Source: JBCCZC01 sp039188505
GTDB lineage: Bacteria; Pseudomonadota; Gammaproteobacteria; Xanthomonadales; SZUA-38
DNA length: 22,872 nt
Reading direction: 5' to 3'
Assembly: GCA_039188505.1 (NCBI GenBank)
Contig: JBCCZC010000039.1
Span: forward strand, 1 to 22,872
Below the pieces are notes generated by a model that saw nothing but the letters and a program-made list of their open reading frames with translations, had not been told where the DNA came from and did no database searches. Shown here one piece after another: positions 1 to 6,784 of the stretch. Within the stretch, counting starts at the first letter, position 1; each line of letters starts with the position of its first letter. Position numbers and translations under genes: made by a program.

Positions 1-95
1 CTCTCCGAACTCTCCGAACTCTCTCTCTGAACTCTCCGAACTCTCCAAACTCTCTCTCTCCAAACTCTCCAAACTCTCTCTCTCCAAACTCTCCC
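1..95. repeat. CT-rich tandem repeat (9-bp and 15-bp units)
   Basis: The first 95 bases consist of CTCTCCGAA or CTCTCCAAA 9-mers mixed with longer units in which CT is expanded (CTCTCTCTCTGAA at 19-31; CTCTCTCTCTCCAAA at 50-64 and 74-88). From 50 onward a 15+9 bp pair makes a 24-bp higher-order period. The + strand is almost all pyrimidine apart from GAA/AAA triplets. Unit lengths of 9, 13 and 15 do not keep one reading frame, so it does not look like a coding repeat. It begins at the window edge, so its full size is unknown. The 176 bases from 96 to 271 hold nothing I can identify except the 5' flank of the next gene. Confidence 0.85.
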
Positions 96-271
96 GGGGC
101 GTTCTTTCGTTCACCGTGCTACGCTTGTAGCGGCACCTCGACGACGCGACCGACGGCCCCTTCCCCGTCGACTGAGTCTCACCTTGGCCCTACGGGTCAG
201 CGACTTGTCATCTTCGGTCGACCTGCCGCACGGCGCGAACTTTCCGCGACCCCCGCCGTCGTAAAGGCGTC

Positions 272-1147
272 ATGCTGATCCGAATTGCCCCAATGCCCGC
301 CGGCGCTGCGCTGATCGGCGCCTCGCTCTGCGTCCTCAGCGCGAGCCTGGGAGGCTGCGTTCAGGTTCCCGAACGGTCGGTATTGCGCTCGGGCGACGGC
401 AGCATTTCGGTACCGGAAGACTCCTGTATCGTTTCAGCGGCTGCGGCGAGCCCCGGCCTTGATCCCGCGGCGTTGTCGCTCCTCAGCTGGAACATCAAGA
501 AGGGACAGGATGAAACCTGGCGTCGCGATCTGAAACGGTTGAGCGACAGCAGGACGCTTCTTGCGCTACAGGAGGCGGTGGTCGGCCCCGTGGATGAGGT
601 GACGGCACTGGCGAATCGGCACTGGTCACACATCGAGGCGTTCCTGCAGGGCAATCAGGCCGCCGGAGTCCTCAACGCAGCGCCAGTCAAGCCCATCGGC
701 GAATGCCCGGAACGGCATGCGGAACCGCTGGCGGTCGTGCCCAAGTCATTCCTCGCGAGCCACTACCCGCTGGCCGACGGCCACGACTCGCTGCTGGTCG
801 TCAACCTCCACGCGATCAACTTCACGTTGGGCTCGCGAGCTTTCGAGGCCCAGCTCGCCGACGCCATCAGCCACATCGAATCACACCGCGGACCAGCGAT
901 TCTGACCGGTGACTTCAACACCTGGAGCAACCGACGCCAGCTCGTCGTGGACCGCCTGACAGCTTCTGCTCAGCTCGATCGCGTCGATTTCGGGGACGCC
1001 CAGCCGCGCCCCATCCTCGGCCGCGTCCTCGACCATGTTTACTATCGGGGACTCGTGGTCAATGCCGCCGAGGCCATCCCCGTGAGCTCGTCGGATCACG
1101 ATCCGTTACGCGTGGAATTCAGCCTTGTCCGGGAGGAGAAACCATGA
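272..1147 (+). CDS. Endonuclease/exonuclease/phosphatase-family lipoprotein
   Basis: A 291-residue protein of the EEP (DNase I-like) metallo-phosphoesterase fold. The N-terminus is a lipoprotein signal: a hydrophobic stretch from about residue 10 and a lipobox LGGC with Cys29, so it is probably membrane-anchored on the outside of the cytoplasmic membrane. Family motifs appear in order: LSWNIKKG (Asn74), LLALQEA (metal-binding Glu101), NLHAINF (His180), TGDFNTW (Asp214, Asn216), LDHVY (Asp254, His255) and SSDHDPL (Asp275, His276). All the expected catalytic residues are therefore present. The substrate cannot be told from sequence: exported members cleave nucleic acids or phosphoesters. The start ATG has AAGG upstream. 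The stop codon overlaps the next gene's ATG (ATGA), implying co-translation. Confidence 0.88.
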   Translation: MLIRIAPMPAGAALIGASLCVLSASLGGCVQVPERSVLRSGDGSISVPEDSCIVSAAAASPGLDPAALSLLSWNIKKGQDETWRRDLKRLSDSRTLLALQEAVVGPVDEVTALANRHWSHIEAFLQGNQAAGVLNAAPVKPIGECPERHAEPLAVVPKSFLASHYPLADGHDSLLVVNLHAINFTLGSRAFEAQLADAISHIESHRGPAILTGDFNTWSNRRQLVVDRLTASAQLDRVDFGDAQPRPILGRVLDHVYYRGLVVNAAEAIPVSSSDHDPLRVEFSLVREEKP

Positions 1148-1548
1148 ACTGGAAGACCCTAACTTCAGGCCGTGGACGCCGGAGCCTCGCCGTCGCATGG
1201 CTCGTCCTGCTCCTGCCGATCACCGCGAACGCATCGGTCGACGCATCGATCGACACCCTGCTCACCACCGTCGCCACCAGCCAGTGCGAGTTCGAGCGGA
1301 ACGGCAAACGCTATTCGGGCGAGCGCGCCCGCTCGCATCTGCAGCGCAAGCGGAACTACCTGGGCGACCGGATCCGCACGGTGGAGGACTTCATCACGAT
1401 GGCCGCAACGGGATCGAGCCGATCCGGCAAGCCGTACTGGATCATCTGCAACGGCGAGAGAACCCCGAGCGCGGAATGGCTGCGCGTCCGGTACGCCGCC
1501 ATGGAAGTGAATCCGGCGACGTCCGCAGGCTCGACCGCGGAGCGCTAG
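1144..1548 (+). CDS. DUF5329-family secreted protein
   Basis: A 134-residue protein with a Sec signal peptide (basic start, then hydrophobic AVAWLVLLLP, likely cleavage after about ANA). The mature part matches my memory of DUF5329: a Cys followed by F.RNGK.YS, a helix with SHLQRKRNYLGDRI, VEDFI.MAA, then SGKPYWIICNG and EWLR. The two Cys residues (SQCEF and IICNG) may form a disulfide. The molecular function of the family is unknown. The start overlaps the stop of the upstream EEP lipoprotein gene, so the two are probably one transcript and may act in the same envelope process. The 156 bases after this gene hold no gene I can support. Confidence 0.8.
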   Translation: MNWKTLTSGRGRRSLAVAWLVLLLPITANASVDASIDTLLTTVATSQCEFERNGKRYSGERARSHLQRKRNYLGDRIRTVEDFITMAATGSSRSGKPYWIICNGERTPSAEWLRVRYAAMEVNPATSAGSTAER

Positions 1549-1704
1549 CCAGGCCGTCGTCCGGTTCGCGGCATGTGCCTGGGGCGCTGGTCGTCAGGAT
1601 TCTGCCTGGCGCGTACGATTGAACGACCGAGACGCTTCATCGGGGAGAAGGAAGCGCGTCAGACCACTCGACAAATGCGCTGGGCTGCTGCAACGGAGAT
1701 CATC

Positions 1705-2583
1705 ATGTGCCGCTTCGTCTACTACCTCGGACCGAGGATCACGCTGGGGTCGCTCGTCACCGAACCCGACCACTCGCTGATCCACCAGAGCTATCACGCA
1801 CGCGAGCGCGAGGAACCCCTGAACGGCGACGGATTCGGCGTCGCCTGGTACGACGTCGAGACCCCGGACTATCCCGTCGTGTTCAAGGAAGTGATGCCCG
1901 CCTGGAGCAGCATCAACCTCTACAGCCTCGCCCCCACGACCCGCAGCCACTGCCTGCTTGCCCATATTCGTGCGGCGACACCGGGCCTCGCGGTCACGCA
2001 GCTCAACTGCCACCCGTTCCGGCGTGGCCGCCTGAGCTTCATGCACAACGGCGAGGTCGCGGGATTCCGGTCCGTCCGGCGCCGCCTGCTCGCGGAGCTG
2101 TCCGACGAGCAATACCAGCGGATCGAGAGCACCGGGGATTCGGAGGTCGTCTTTGCACTCGCGATGGATCGGCTCGCCGACCTCGACCATGCGCCCAACA
2201 CAGAGGATCTCGCAGGCGCCCTTCTCCAGACCAGTGCGCTCACCGAGCGAGTCGCCATGGAAGCTGACCTTGGCGCGCCTTCCTACCTAAATCTGGTGCT
2301 CACCGATGGGCATCGGGCGGCGATCACGCGCTACGTCACGCCCGGCGGCGAGCACCGGGCGCAGACGCTTTACTACCAGGTCGGCAGCCATTACCGCTGC
2401 GAGAACGGCATCTGCATGATGGATGACGTCATCACCGACGAGCGGACGATCCTTGTTTCATCCGAGCCGCTGAGCGAGGAATCGGGCTGGAAGCCGGTTC
2501 CCGTGAACCACGTGCTGCTGATCGATCGCGACCGCGACCTCGAGCTCCGCCCGATCGAAACGCCGAGGTCGCTGGCCGCCTAG
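1705..2583 (+). CDS. Class II glutamine amidotransferase (YafJ/EgtC-like)
   Basis: A 292-residue N-terminal-nucleophile amidotransferase that would release ammonia from glutamine. I chose the ATG at 1705, not the in-frame upstream ATG at 1573, because it exposes Cys2 (MCRFVYY) as the catalytic nucleophile after Met removal, as in the family, and because GGAG precedes it at a suitable distance. Further family signatures are NGDGFGVAWY (about 40-49), HIRAATPG, NCHPF, FMHNGEV and GDSEVVFAL. The protein is a stand-alone domain, like YafJ. No acceptor-site synthase is fused and no ergothioneine genes are adjacent, so the ammonia acceptor is unknown. The stop TAG is followed immediately by CTAG, the boundary of the inserted element. 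Confidence 0.88.
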   Translation: MCRFVYYLGPRITLGSLVTEPDHSLIHQSYHAREREEPLNGDGFGVAWYDVETPDYPVVFKEVMPAWSSINLYSLAPTTRSHCLLAHIRAATPGLAVTQLNCHPFRRGRLSFMHNGEVAGFRSVRRRLLAELSDEQYQRIESTGDSEVVFALAMDRLADLDHAPNTEDLAGALLQTSALTERVAMEADLGAPSYLNLVLTDGHRAAITRYVTPGGEHRAQTLYYQVGSHYRCENGICMMDDVITDERTILVSSEPLSEESGWKPVPVNHVLLIDRDRDLELRPIETPRSLAA

Positions 2584-2587
2584 CTAG

Positions 2588-2602
2588 CCGGAATATTTCA
2601 TC
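2588..2602 (+). repeat. Left terminal inverted repeat of the insertion
   Basis: CCGGAATATTTCATC, matching the reverse complement of 2956-2970 at 14 of 15 positions. A degenerate second copy lies just inside, at about 2614-2632 (AGCCGATATTTTTGTCAGT against AGCCGGAATATTTCATCAGT at the end), which resembles a subterminal transposase-binding repeat. Confidence 0.75.
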
Positions 2603-2955
2603 AGTTTCGCTGAAGCCGATATTTTTGTCAGTAAGGTCATGGGTCTAATGTCTGATTTGGGTATATTGGAAAGTCACACTATGTGACGCTGCCGGTTTCT
2701 CGCTGCCCCTGGCGGCACATCTCGCTCGATCGACCTCAACCCCTAGCTACCACGCGCTGATCGTTGATCCGGGCGCGCGAAACGGCTCCCGCGCACGCAG
2801 GCGCGGGATCGTTCGCCGGGGGCGACGCCATGCGTCGCCTGTTTCCCGGCTCACCTTTCGCTCCGCGAAAACCGCCCGCCCTCCTCAACGGCGCTAGGAA
2901 TTTCGGCCGATCGAACGAGCTGCACTCGCCAGAGACACCGAGAATTCCGGCTACC

Positions 2956-2970
2956 GATGAAATATCCCGG
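2956..2970 (-). repeat. Right terminal inverted repeat of the insertion
   Basis: GATGAAATATCCCGG on the + strand, pairing with the left repeat except at one position. It is followed at once by CTAG (2971-2974), whose complement supplies the TAG stop of the minus-strand aminotransferase. Confidence 0.75.
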
Positions 2971-4170
2971 CTAGCCCTCGCCGACAACGTCGGCAATGCA
3001 GTTCGCGATGTGGTCGGCATGCTCGACCGACAGCCCGCAGATGTTGATCCGCCCGTCCGGCGCCGTGTAGATCGAGTGGCGCTCGCGCAGGGCCGCGACC
3101 TGCTCAGGAGACAGGAGCAGCAGTGAGAACATGCCCTTCTGGTGGCGGATGTAGCCGAAGCGATCGTCACCGAAGCGTCGCGCCAGCGCGTCAGCCGCAG
3201 CGTTACGCAGTTTCTGGACGCGCTCGCGCATGGCGTCGAGCTCCTCCTGCCATTCCGCGCGCAGCGAGTCGTCGGTCAGGGTGAAGAACGCCAGCGCCTC
3301 GCCGTAGGTCGGCGGCATGGAGTAGTTTCGGCGCGCGCAATCGAGCACGTGCGTCTGAATGGCCTGGGCCGCCTCGGCGTCCGCGCCCAGCATGGCCAGG
3401 AAGCCCACGCGATCGCGGTACAGACCCATGTTCTTCGAGAACGAATAGCAGACAAGGGCCTCGGGCGCCGCAGCCAGCACACGGCGAACACCGACGAGAT
3501 CGGGGTCCAGGCCGTCTCCGAGCCCGTGGTAGGCGATGTCGATGAGCGGGACGATATTGCGGCGCGAGAGGCCCGCGATGAAGGCCCAGTCTTCCGTGGC
3601 CAGGTCCTCGCCCGCCGGATTGTGGCAGCAACCGTGGAGCAGCACCGCATCGCCCGGCTGCGCGGCCTCAAGCGCCGTGTGCATGGCGTCGCTTTCCACC
3701 GCGTTGCCGCCCCGCTGGTAGTACGGATAGCTCTTCATGGTGAGCCCGGCCGCCGTGAAGGTGGGCACGTGATTCGCCCACGTCGGGTCGCTGATCCATA
3801 GCGTCATGTTGGGGTTGGCCCGCTTGAGCGTCTCCCCCGCGAGCCGCAGGGCGCCGCAGCCACCGGGGGTGGGTACGACGCGAATGCGATCGCCAATTTT
3901 CTCCTCGAGCGCATCGCCCAGGAGCAGCGATCGGCCGGCATCCGCCAGCCCAGGCCAGCCGAGGGGCCCCATGTACGCCTTCGAGTCCTCGACCTCTGTG
4001 AAGCGTTGATGGGCCTTGGCGATCGCCCGCATGATCGGAGTCTTGCCGTGCTCGTCCTGGTAGATGCCCACGCCGAGATCGATCTTGTCCGGCGACGGAT
4101 CCGCCTTGAACGCGCCGATGATGGACAGAAGTGGATCCGCCGGCCGCGGCTCGAGGGTACTGATTGCCAT
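2971..4170 (-). CDS. Aspartate/aromatic amino acid aminotransferase (class I, AspC/TyrB type)
   Basis: A 399-residue PLP-dependent aminotransferase. I chose the ATG at 4170 because GGGAG lies upstream of it and the protein then begins like the family (PADPLL..I..F..D). Hallmarks are LGVGIYQDEHGKTP, LHGCCHNPAG (Asn184), DIAYHG (Asp211 and Tyr214, which contact PLP), SFSKNMGLYRDRVG (Lys246, the Schiff-base lysine) and GRINICGL near the C-terminus. The length is normal for AspC/TyrB. It should swap amino groups between aspartate or an aromatic amino acid and a 2-oxo acid. Which substrate it prefers cannot be read with confidence. Its C-terminus (DVVGEG) ends exactly at the CTAG flank of the insertion. 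It is divergent from the DUF3291 gene. Confidence 0.93.
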   Translation of the reverse strand: MAISTLEPRPADPLLSIIGAFKADPSPDKIDLGVGIYQDEHGKTPIMRAIAKAHQRFTEVEDSKAYMGPLGWPGLADAGRSLLLGDALEEKIGDRIRVVPTPGGCGALRLAGETLKRANPNMTLWISDPTWANHVPTFTAAGLTMKSYPYYQRGGNAVESDAMHTALEAAQPGDAVLLHGCCHNPAGEDLATEDWAFIAGLSRRNIVPLIDIAYHGLGDGLDPDLVGVRRVLAAAPEALVCYSFSKNMGLYRDRVGFLAMLGADAEAAQAIQTHVLDCARRNYSMPPTYGEALAFFTLTDDSLRAEWQEELDAMRERVQKLRNAAADALARRFGDDRFGYIRHQKGMFSLLLLSPEQVAALRERHSIYTAPDGRINICGLSVEHADHIANCIADVVGEG

Positions 4171-4189
4171 GTCGATTTCTCCCAGAATG

Positions 4190-4206
4190 GGGCGCTCCGA
4201 GCGCCC
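4190..4206 (-). other. Hairpin in the aminotransferase 5' leader
   Basis: A perfect 7-bp G/C-rich stem, GGGCGCT and AGCGCCC, around a 3-nt loop, about 20 nt upstream of the aminotransferase start on the minus strand. It could affect translation or mRNA stability; no role is shown. Confidence 0.4.
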
Positions 4207-4213
4207 GGCTAGC

Positions 4214-4223
4214 TTACCGGTAA
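4214..4223. promoter_or_regulatory. Perfect 10-bp palindrome TTACCGGTAA
   Basis: A self-complementary 10-mer in the 147-bp divergent region between the aminotransferase (start 4170) and the DUF3291 gene (start 4318). It is a candidate regulator binding site on the aminotransferase side. The only evidence is its symmetry and place. Confidence 0.3.
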
Positions 4224-4248
4224 CGGGCAATCGCACGGCTCGGATGCG

Positions 4249-4265
4249 AACAGGTCCGACCTGTT
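4249..4265. promoter_or_regulatory. 17-bp inverted repeat, candidate operator
   Basis: AACAGGTC-C-GACCTGTT: two perfect 8-bp arms with a 1-bp centre. It lies directly upstream of the likely promoter of the DUF3291 gene and between two divergent genes, a usual place for a dimeric regulator. A run of T follows (TTTTCTT), so it also resembles a weak terminator, but no gene reads into it on the + strand. Confidence 0.4.
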
Positions 4266-4294
4266 TTCTTGCCCGACTTCAATGTCGCTATGAT
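4266..4294 (+). promoter_or_regulatory. Candidate promoter of the DUF3291 gene
   Basis: TATGAT at 4289-4294 matches the sigma-70 -10 box at five of six positions and sits 24 nt before the start codon at 4318. The -35 region (TTCTTG at 4266-4271) is poor, which would suit activation from the adjacent inverted repeat. Confidence 0.35.
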
Positions 4295-4317
4295 GCCGAA
4301 ACACCGCGCGCACAGGA

Positions 4318-4779
4318 ATGATCACGATCATGGCAGCGTTTCACCTGGCCCAACTGAACGTCGGCATCACCAAGGGCCCCATGGACAGCCCGATCATGGC
4401 CGAGTTCGCGAACAACCTGGACCGAATCAACGCCCTCGCAGAGGCCTCGCCCGGGTTCGTGTGGCGCCTCCAGGACGAGGACGGGAACGCCACCGCCCTG
4501 CGCCCCTTCGACGACGATACGCTGGTCAATCTGTCGGTGTGGGAGAGCGCCGACGCGCTCAAGGCCTACGTCTACCAGTCCGCACACGCGGACATCATGA
4601 AGCGCCGCCGCGAATGGTTCATCAAGATGTTCAAGGCCCACCTGGTCCTTTGGTGGGTCCCCGCAGGCCATCGCCCGTCGACCGATGAGGCCCGCGATCG
4701 GCTCGAGCACCTGCACACGCACGGACCGTCTCCCCATGCGTTCACGTTTGCCAAGATCTACGAACCAACAACCGCCTGA
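4318..4779 (+). CDS. DUF3291 family protein
   Basis: A 153-residue cytosolic protein (149 if the ATG at 4330 is used). It fits the DUF3291 pattern: FHLAQLNVG near the start, a helix with MAEFANNLDRINALAEASPGF, VNLSVWES, LKAYVYQS.H, RREWF, and HLVLWWVPAGHRPS..EA..RL..L...GPS..AFTF near the end. These are dimeric alpha/beta-barrel relatives of antibiotic-biosynthesis monooxygenases; the reaction is unknown. AGGA at 4314-4317 touches the first ATG but is 12 nt from the second, so 4330 is the better-spaced start. The gene ends 3 nt before the stop of the convergent downstream gene. Confidence 0.82.
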   Translation: MITIMAAFHLAQLNVGITKGPMDSPIMAEFANNLDRINALAEASPGFVWRLQDEDGNATALRPFDDDTLVNLSVWESADALKAYVYQSAHADIMKRRREWFIKMFKAHLVLWWVPAGHRPSTDEARDRLEHLHTHGPSPHAFTFAKIYEPTTA

Positions 4780-4782
4780 ATA

Positions 4783-5298
4783 TCAGGGATTTACCCCCAT
4801 CTGCTCGATGATCCTTCGGATCGAGGGGTTGTTCAGGATGGTTTGCATGCGCGGGTTCGCTCGTAGCGCAGCGAGGTCACCCGCTGCAATCAACCGCATG
4901 AACTCGGGATCGCTCATGGCCGCCACGAGCTCCGGGTCGTTCTGTAGCTCACGGACCAAGGCCATGACCTGCGGCGACTGGACCATGGATTTCTGCAGGG
5001 CCGACACGTCGACGCCCGTGGCGGCGCTGGCTCCCGGTACCGTCGTCGGCGCGGTCCTCGGTGCCGGGGTTGCCGGTGACCGCGGCGACGCCCCCTGGGC
5101 ATCGCCGCGGAGGACCGAATAGACCTGCGATTCCTCGATGGTCACGATCCCCAGGGAATCGGTTCGAACGCGATACACCCCGTCGCTCAGGGACAGGATG
5201 CGCCCTTTGACGATCGAGCCGTCGCGCAGTTCGAGGGTTGCCCCGAACGCGACCAGCGCGGGCATCGCGGTGAGCAGCAGGGCAAGGAGCAGTCTCAT
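4783..5298 (-). CDS. Secreted SH3-like/STI1-like domain protein
   Basis: A 171-residue exported protein. Residues 1-20 are a signal peptide (MRLLLALLLTAMPALVAFGA). Residues about 21-65 form a small beta-rich unit (LELRDGSIVKGRILSL..GVYRVRTDSLGIVTI), reminiscent of SH3/LSm-like barrels. A Pro/Ala/Thr-rich linker covers about 70-95. The C-terminal 60 residues (ALVRELQNDPELVAAMSDP, then an LRANPRMQTILNNPSIRRII stretch) have the repeated helix and N/DP.M.. pattern of STI1 (Hsp70/Hsp90-cochaperone) domains. A role in handling envelope proteins is possible but unproven. AGGA lies upstream of the ATG. It lies downstream of the DUF1501 gene on the same strand (107 nt gap) and could be read through from it. 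Confidence 0.72.
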   Translation of the reverse strand: MRLLLALLLTAMPALVAFGATLELRDGSIVKGRILSLSDGVYRVRTDSLGIVTIEESQVYSVLRGDAQGASPRSPATPAPRTAPTTVPGASAATGVDVSALQKSMVQSPQVMALVRELQNDPELVAAMSDPEFMRLIAAGDLAALRANPRMQTILNNPSIRRIIEQMGVNP

Positions 5299-5405
5299 CG
5301 GTCATTCCTACGGCGACGGAGATCCCAAGTCTAACGCGAGACCTTCTGCGCGACTGTGATCGCCCTCCCGGGAGACGCCGCCGGTGACCCGGCCGCCTCC
5401 CTTCG

Positions 5406-6755
5406 CTAACCGAGATAGCCGAGATTGCGCCGATCGAAGTTACGCAGGTTCGGAAACACGGTGTCCAGATCGCCTTCGGGCACGCCGAACCAGCGCACCG
5501 CTGGCGTCAGGAACTCCTCGAGGGAGGTGGTTGGGATCAAGCGACCCTCGCCGGCATCGTCCGGGCCCTCGATAACGCGCGCCGGCGCGCGGCCGTAGGT
5601 GCCGCCCTGCACCGCACCGCCGACAGCTAGCTGGTGTCCCCCCCAGCCGTGGTCGGTGCCATCGCCGTTGCTGCTGAGCGTGCGGCCGAACTCCGACAGG
5701 GTCACGGTCGTGACCTTTTCGGCGACGCCGAGCTCAACGGTTGCGTCGTAGAAGGATTTCAGAGCGCCATCGACAGCCGACAGCAGCCCCGGGAGGTTCG
5801 TCGCCTGGGCGCTGTGGGTATCGAAGCCGCCCATGCCCACGAAGAACGCCTGGCGTCGGATGCCGAGCTGCTGACGGACCGCGATGAAGCGCGCGACGCC
5901 GAGCAGTTGCTGCGCAAGCTCTCCAGGGGAGAATGCGGTCTGGAGCTGTGGAACCGGATCGAAGGCCTGCGCATAGCGGCTGAAGATGTCGAGCGACCGG
6001 CGTCGGATGTTCACATGCTCGGCCATCAGTGGATGATCGTAGGACCGCGCCAACATCTGATCGTGGACCCGCCCGGGCCCCTGCCCCTGCTCCTCCCCGA
6101 GGATATCGAGGCCCGCGGGACCCTCCGGATCCGCTGCGTAGCCAACGCTCCGCGGACCGATCTGGAGCGTATTGCTGCCGAGCATGGAGATGTTGAACGG
6201 CAGCGTCTGGTCCGCATAGGCGGTCTCCATGAGGTCCACCGCGCGTCCCAGCCAGCCCTCGCGGGCCAGTGATGTCGGATTAGCCGTCTGCCAGTGCACC
6301 TGCTGGTGGTCGTGCGCGAAGAGCTGCGGGGGCAGTTCGACCCGGTCGGCCAGGAAATCCGCCCGCGTCGTGGGCTCCACCATCGCGCCGACGTTCAGCC
6401 CGACCGCGACCCGGTTCTGCGCCGCGAGCTGACTGGTCCCGACGAGATTCGGGTGCAGACCGAAGCTCGTTCCGGCCAGCGGCAGCAGCTGCCCCTGCGG
6501 CACCGCCAGGTTGCCCCGGACGCGGGCGTAGTCCGCGTAGCTGGCGTCCATCGGGACGATCATGTTGAAGGAGTCGCTGCCGCCGAAGAGAAAGACGGTC
6601 ACCAGGGCCCGGAAGTCGTCTCCGCCCTGGTCGAGGCTGGCGGCCGCCTGGGCTCGACCGATGGTTCCCAGCGTGCCGAGCATTCCCGCCGAGCCGATAC
6701 CGGCGGCCATCATCGTGCGCAGGAATTCGCGTCGCTGCATCAATTTGCTGTTCAT
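5406..6755 (-). CDS. DUF1501 family protein with Tat signal
   Basis: A 449-residue protein. The N-terminus carries a twin-arginine signal (RREFLRTMMAAGIGSAG, Arg8-Arg9), so it is probably exported folded. The mature part begins with LVTVFLFGGSDSFNMIVPMD, the typical DUF1501 opening in which the metal-site region of the alkaline phosphatase/sulfatase-like superfamily is recognisable. Also present are FDTHSAQ and LSEFGRTLSSNGDGTDHGWGG, all standard for the family. The substrate is unknown. It follows the DUF1800 gene by 29 nt and has a good Shine-Dalgarno (AGGAGC), so both are in one operon, the usual arrangement for this pair across bacteria. The 107 bases after it hold no gene. Confidence 0.9.
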   Translation of the reverse strand: MNSKLMQRREFLRTMMAAGIGSAGMLGTLGTIGRAQAAASLDQGGDDFRALVTVFLFGGSDSFNMIVPMDASYADYARVRGNLAVPQGQLLPLAGTSFGLHPNLVGTSQLAAQNRVAVGLNVGAMVEPTTRADFLADRVELPPQLFAHDHQQVHWQTANPTSLAREGWLGRAVDLMETAYADQTLPFNISMLGSNTLQIGPRSVGYAADPEGPAGLDILGEEQGQGPGRVHDQMLARSYDHPLMAEHVNIRRRSLDIFSRYAQAFDPVPQLQTAFSPGELAQQLLGVARFIAVRQQLGIRRQAFFVGMGGFDTHSAQATNLPGLLSAVDGALKSFYDATVELGVAEKVTTVTLSEFGRTLSSNGDGTDHGWGGHQLAVGGAVQGGTYGRAPARVIEGPDDAGEGRLIPTTSLEEFLTPAVRWFGVPEGDLDTVFPNLRNFDRRNLGYLG

Positions 6756-6784
6756 GGGTGTCGCTCCTGTTTTCAGACCGGTCG

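Larger units (their letters stand above)
2584..2974. mobile_element. MITE-like non-autonomous insertion, flanked by CTAG
   Basis: A 383-bp segment (2588-2970) bounded by 15-bp terminal inverted repeats, CCGGAATATTTCATC on the left and the complement of GATGAAATATCCCGG on the right, with one mismatch. It is flanked on each side by CTAG (2584-2587 and 2971-2974), a good candidate 4-bp target duplication, although CTAG is itself palindromic and could instead extend the repeats to 20 bp with 19 matches. There is no transposase or supported ORF inside. The first 110 bases are AT-rich and the rest GC-rich. Internal hairpins lie at 2673-2687, 2787-2808 and 2821-2839. The repeat starting with CC and a 4-bp duplication would suit the IS1380 family, but that assignment is a guess. 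It fills the whole intergenic region between two convergent genes. Confidence 0.65.

Noticed and set aside
1573..1704. 44-residue extension of the glutamine amidotransferase
   Set aside because: It would bury the N-terminal nucleophile Cys; ATG 1705 has GGAG upstream and exposes the Cys.
4204..4213. CCCGGCTAGC, identical to part of the insertion's right end
   Set aside because: Only 10 bases match and nothing of the ATATTTCATC portion is present, so it is probably not a remnant of the element.
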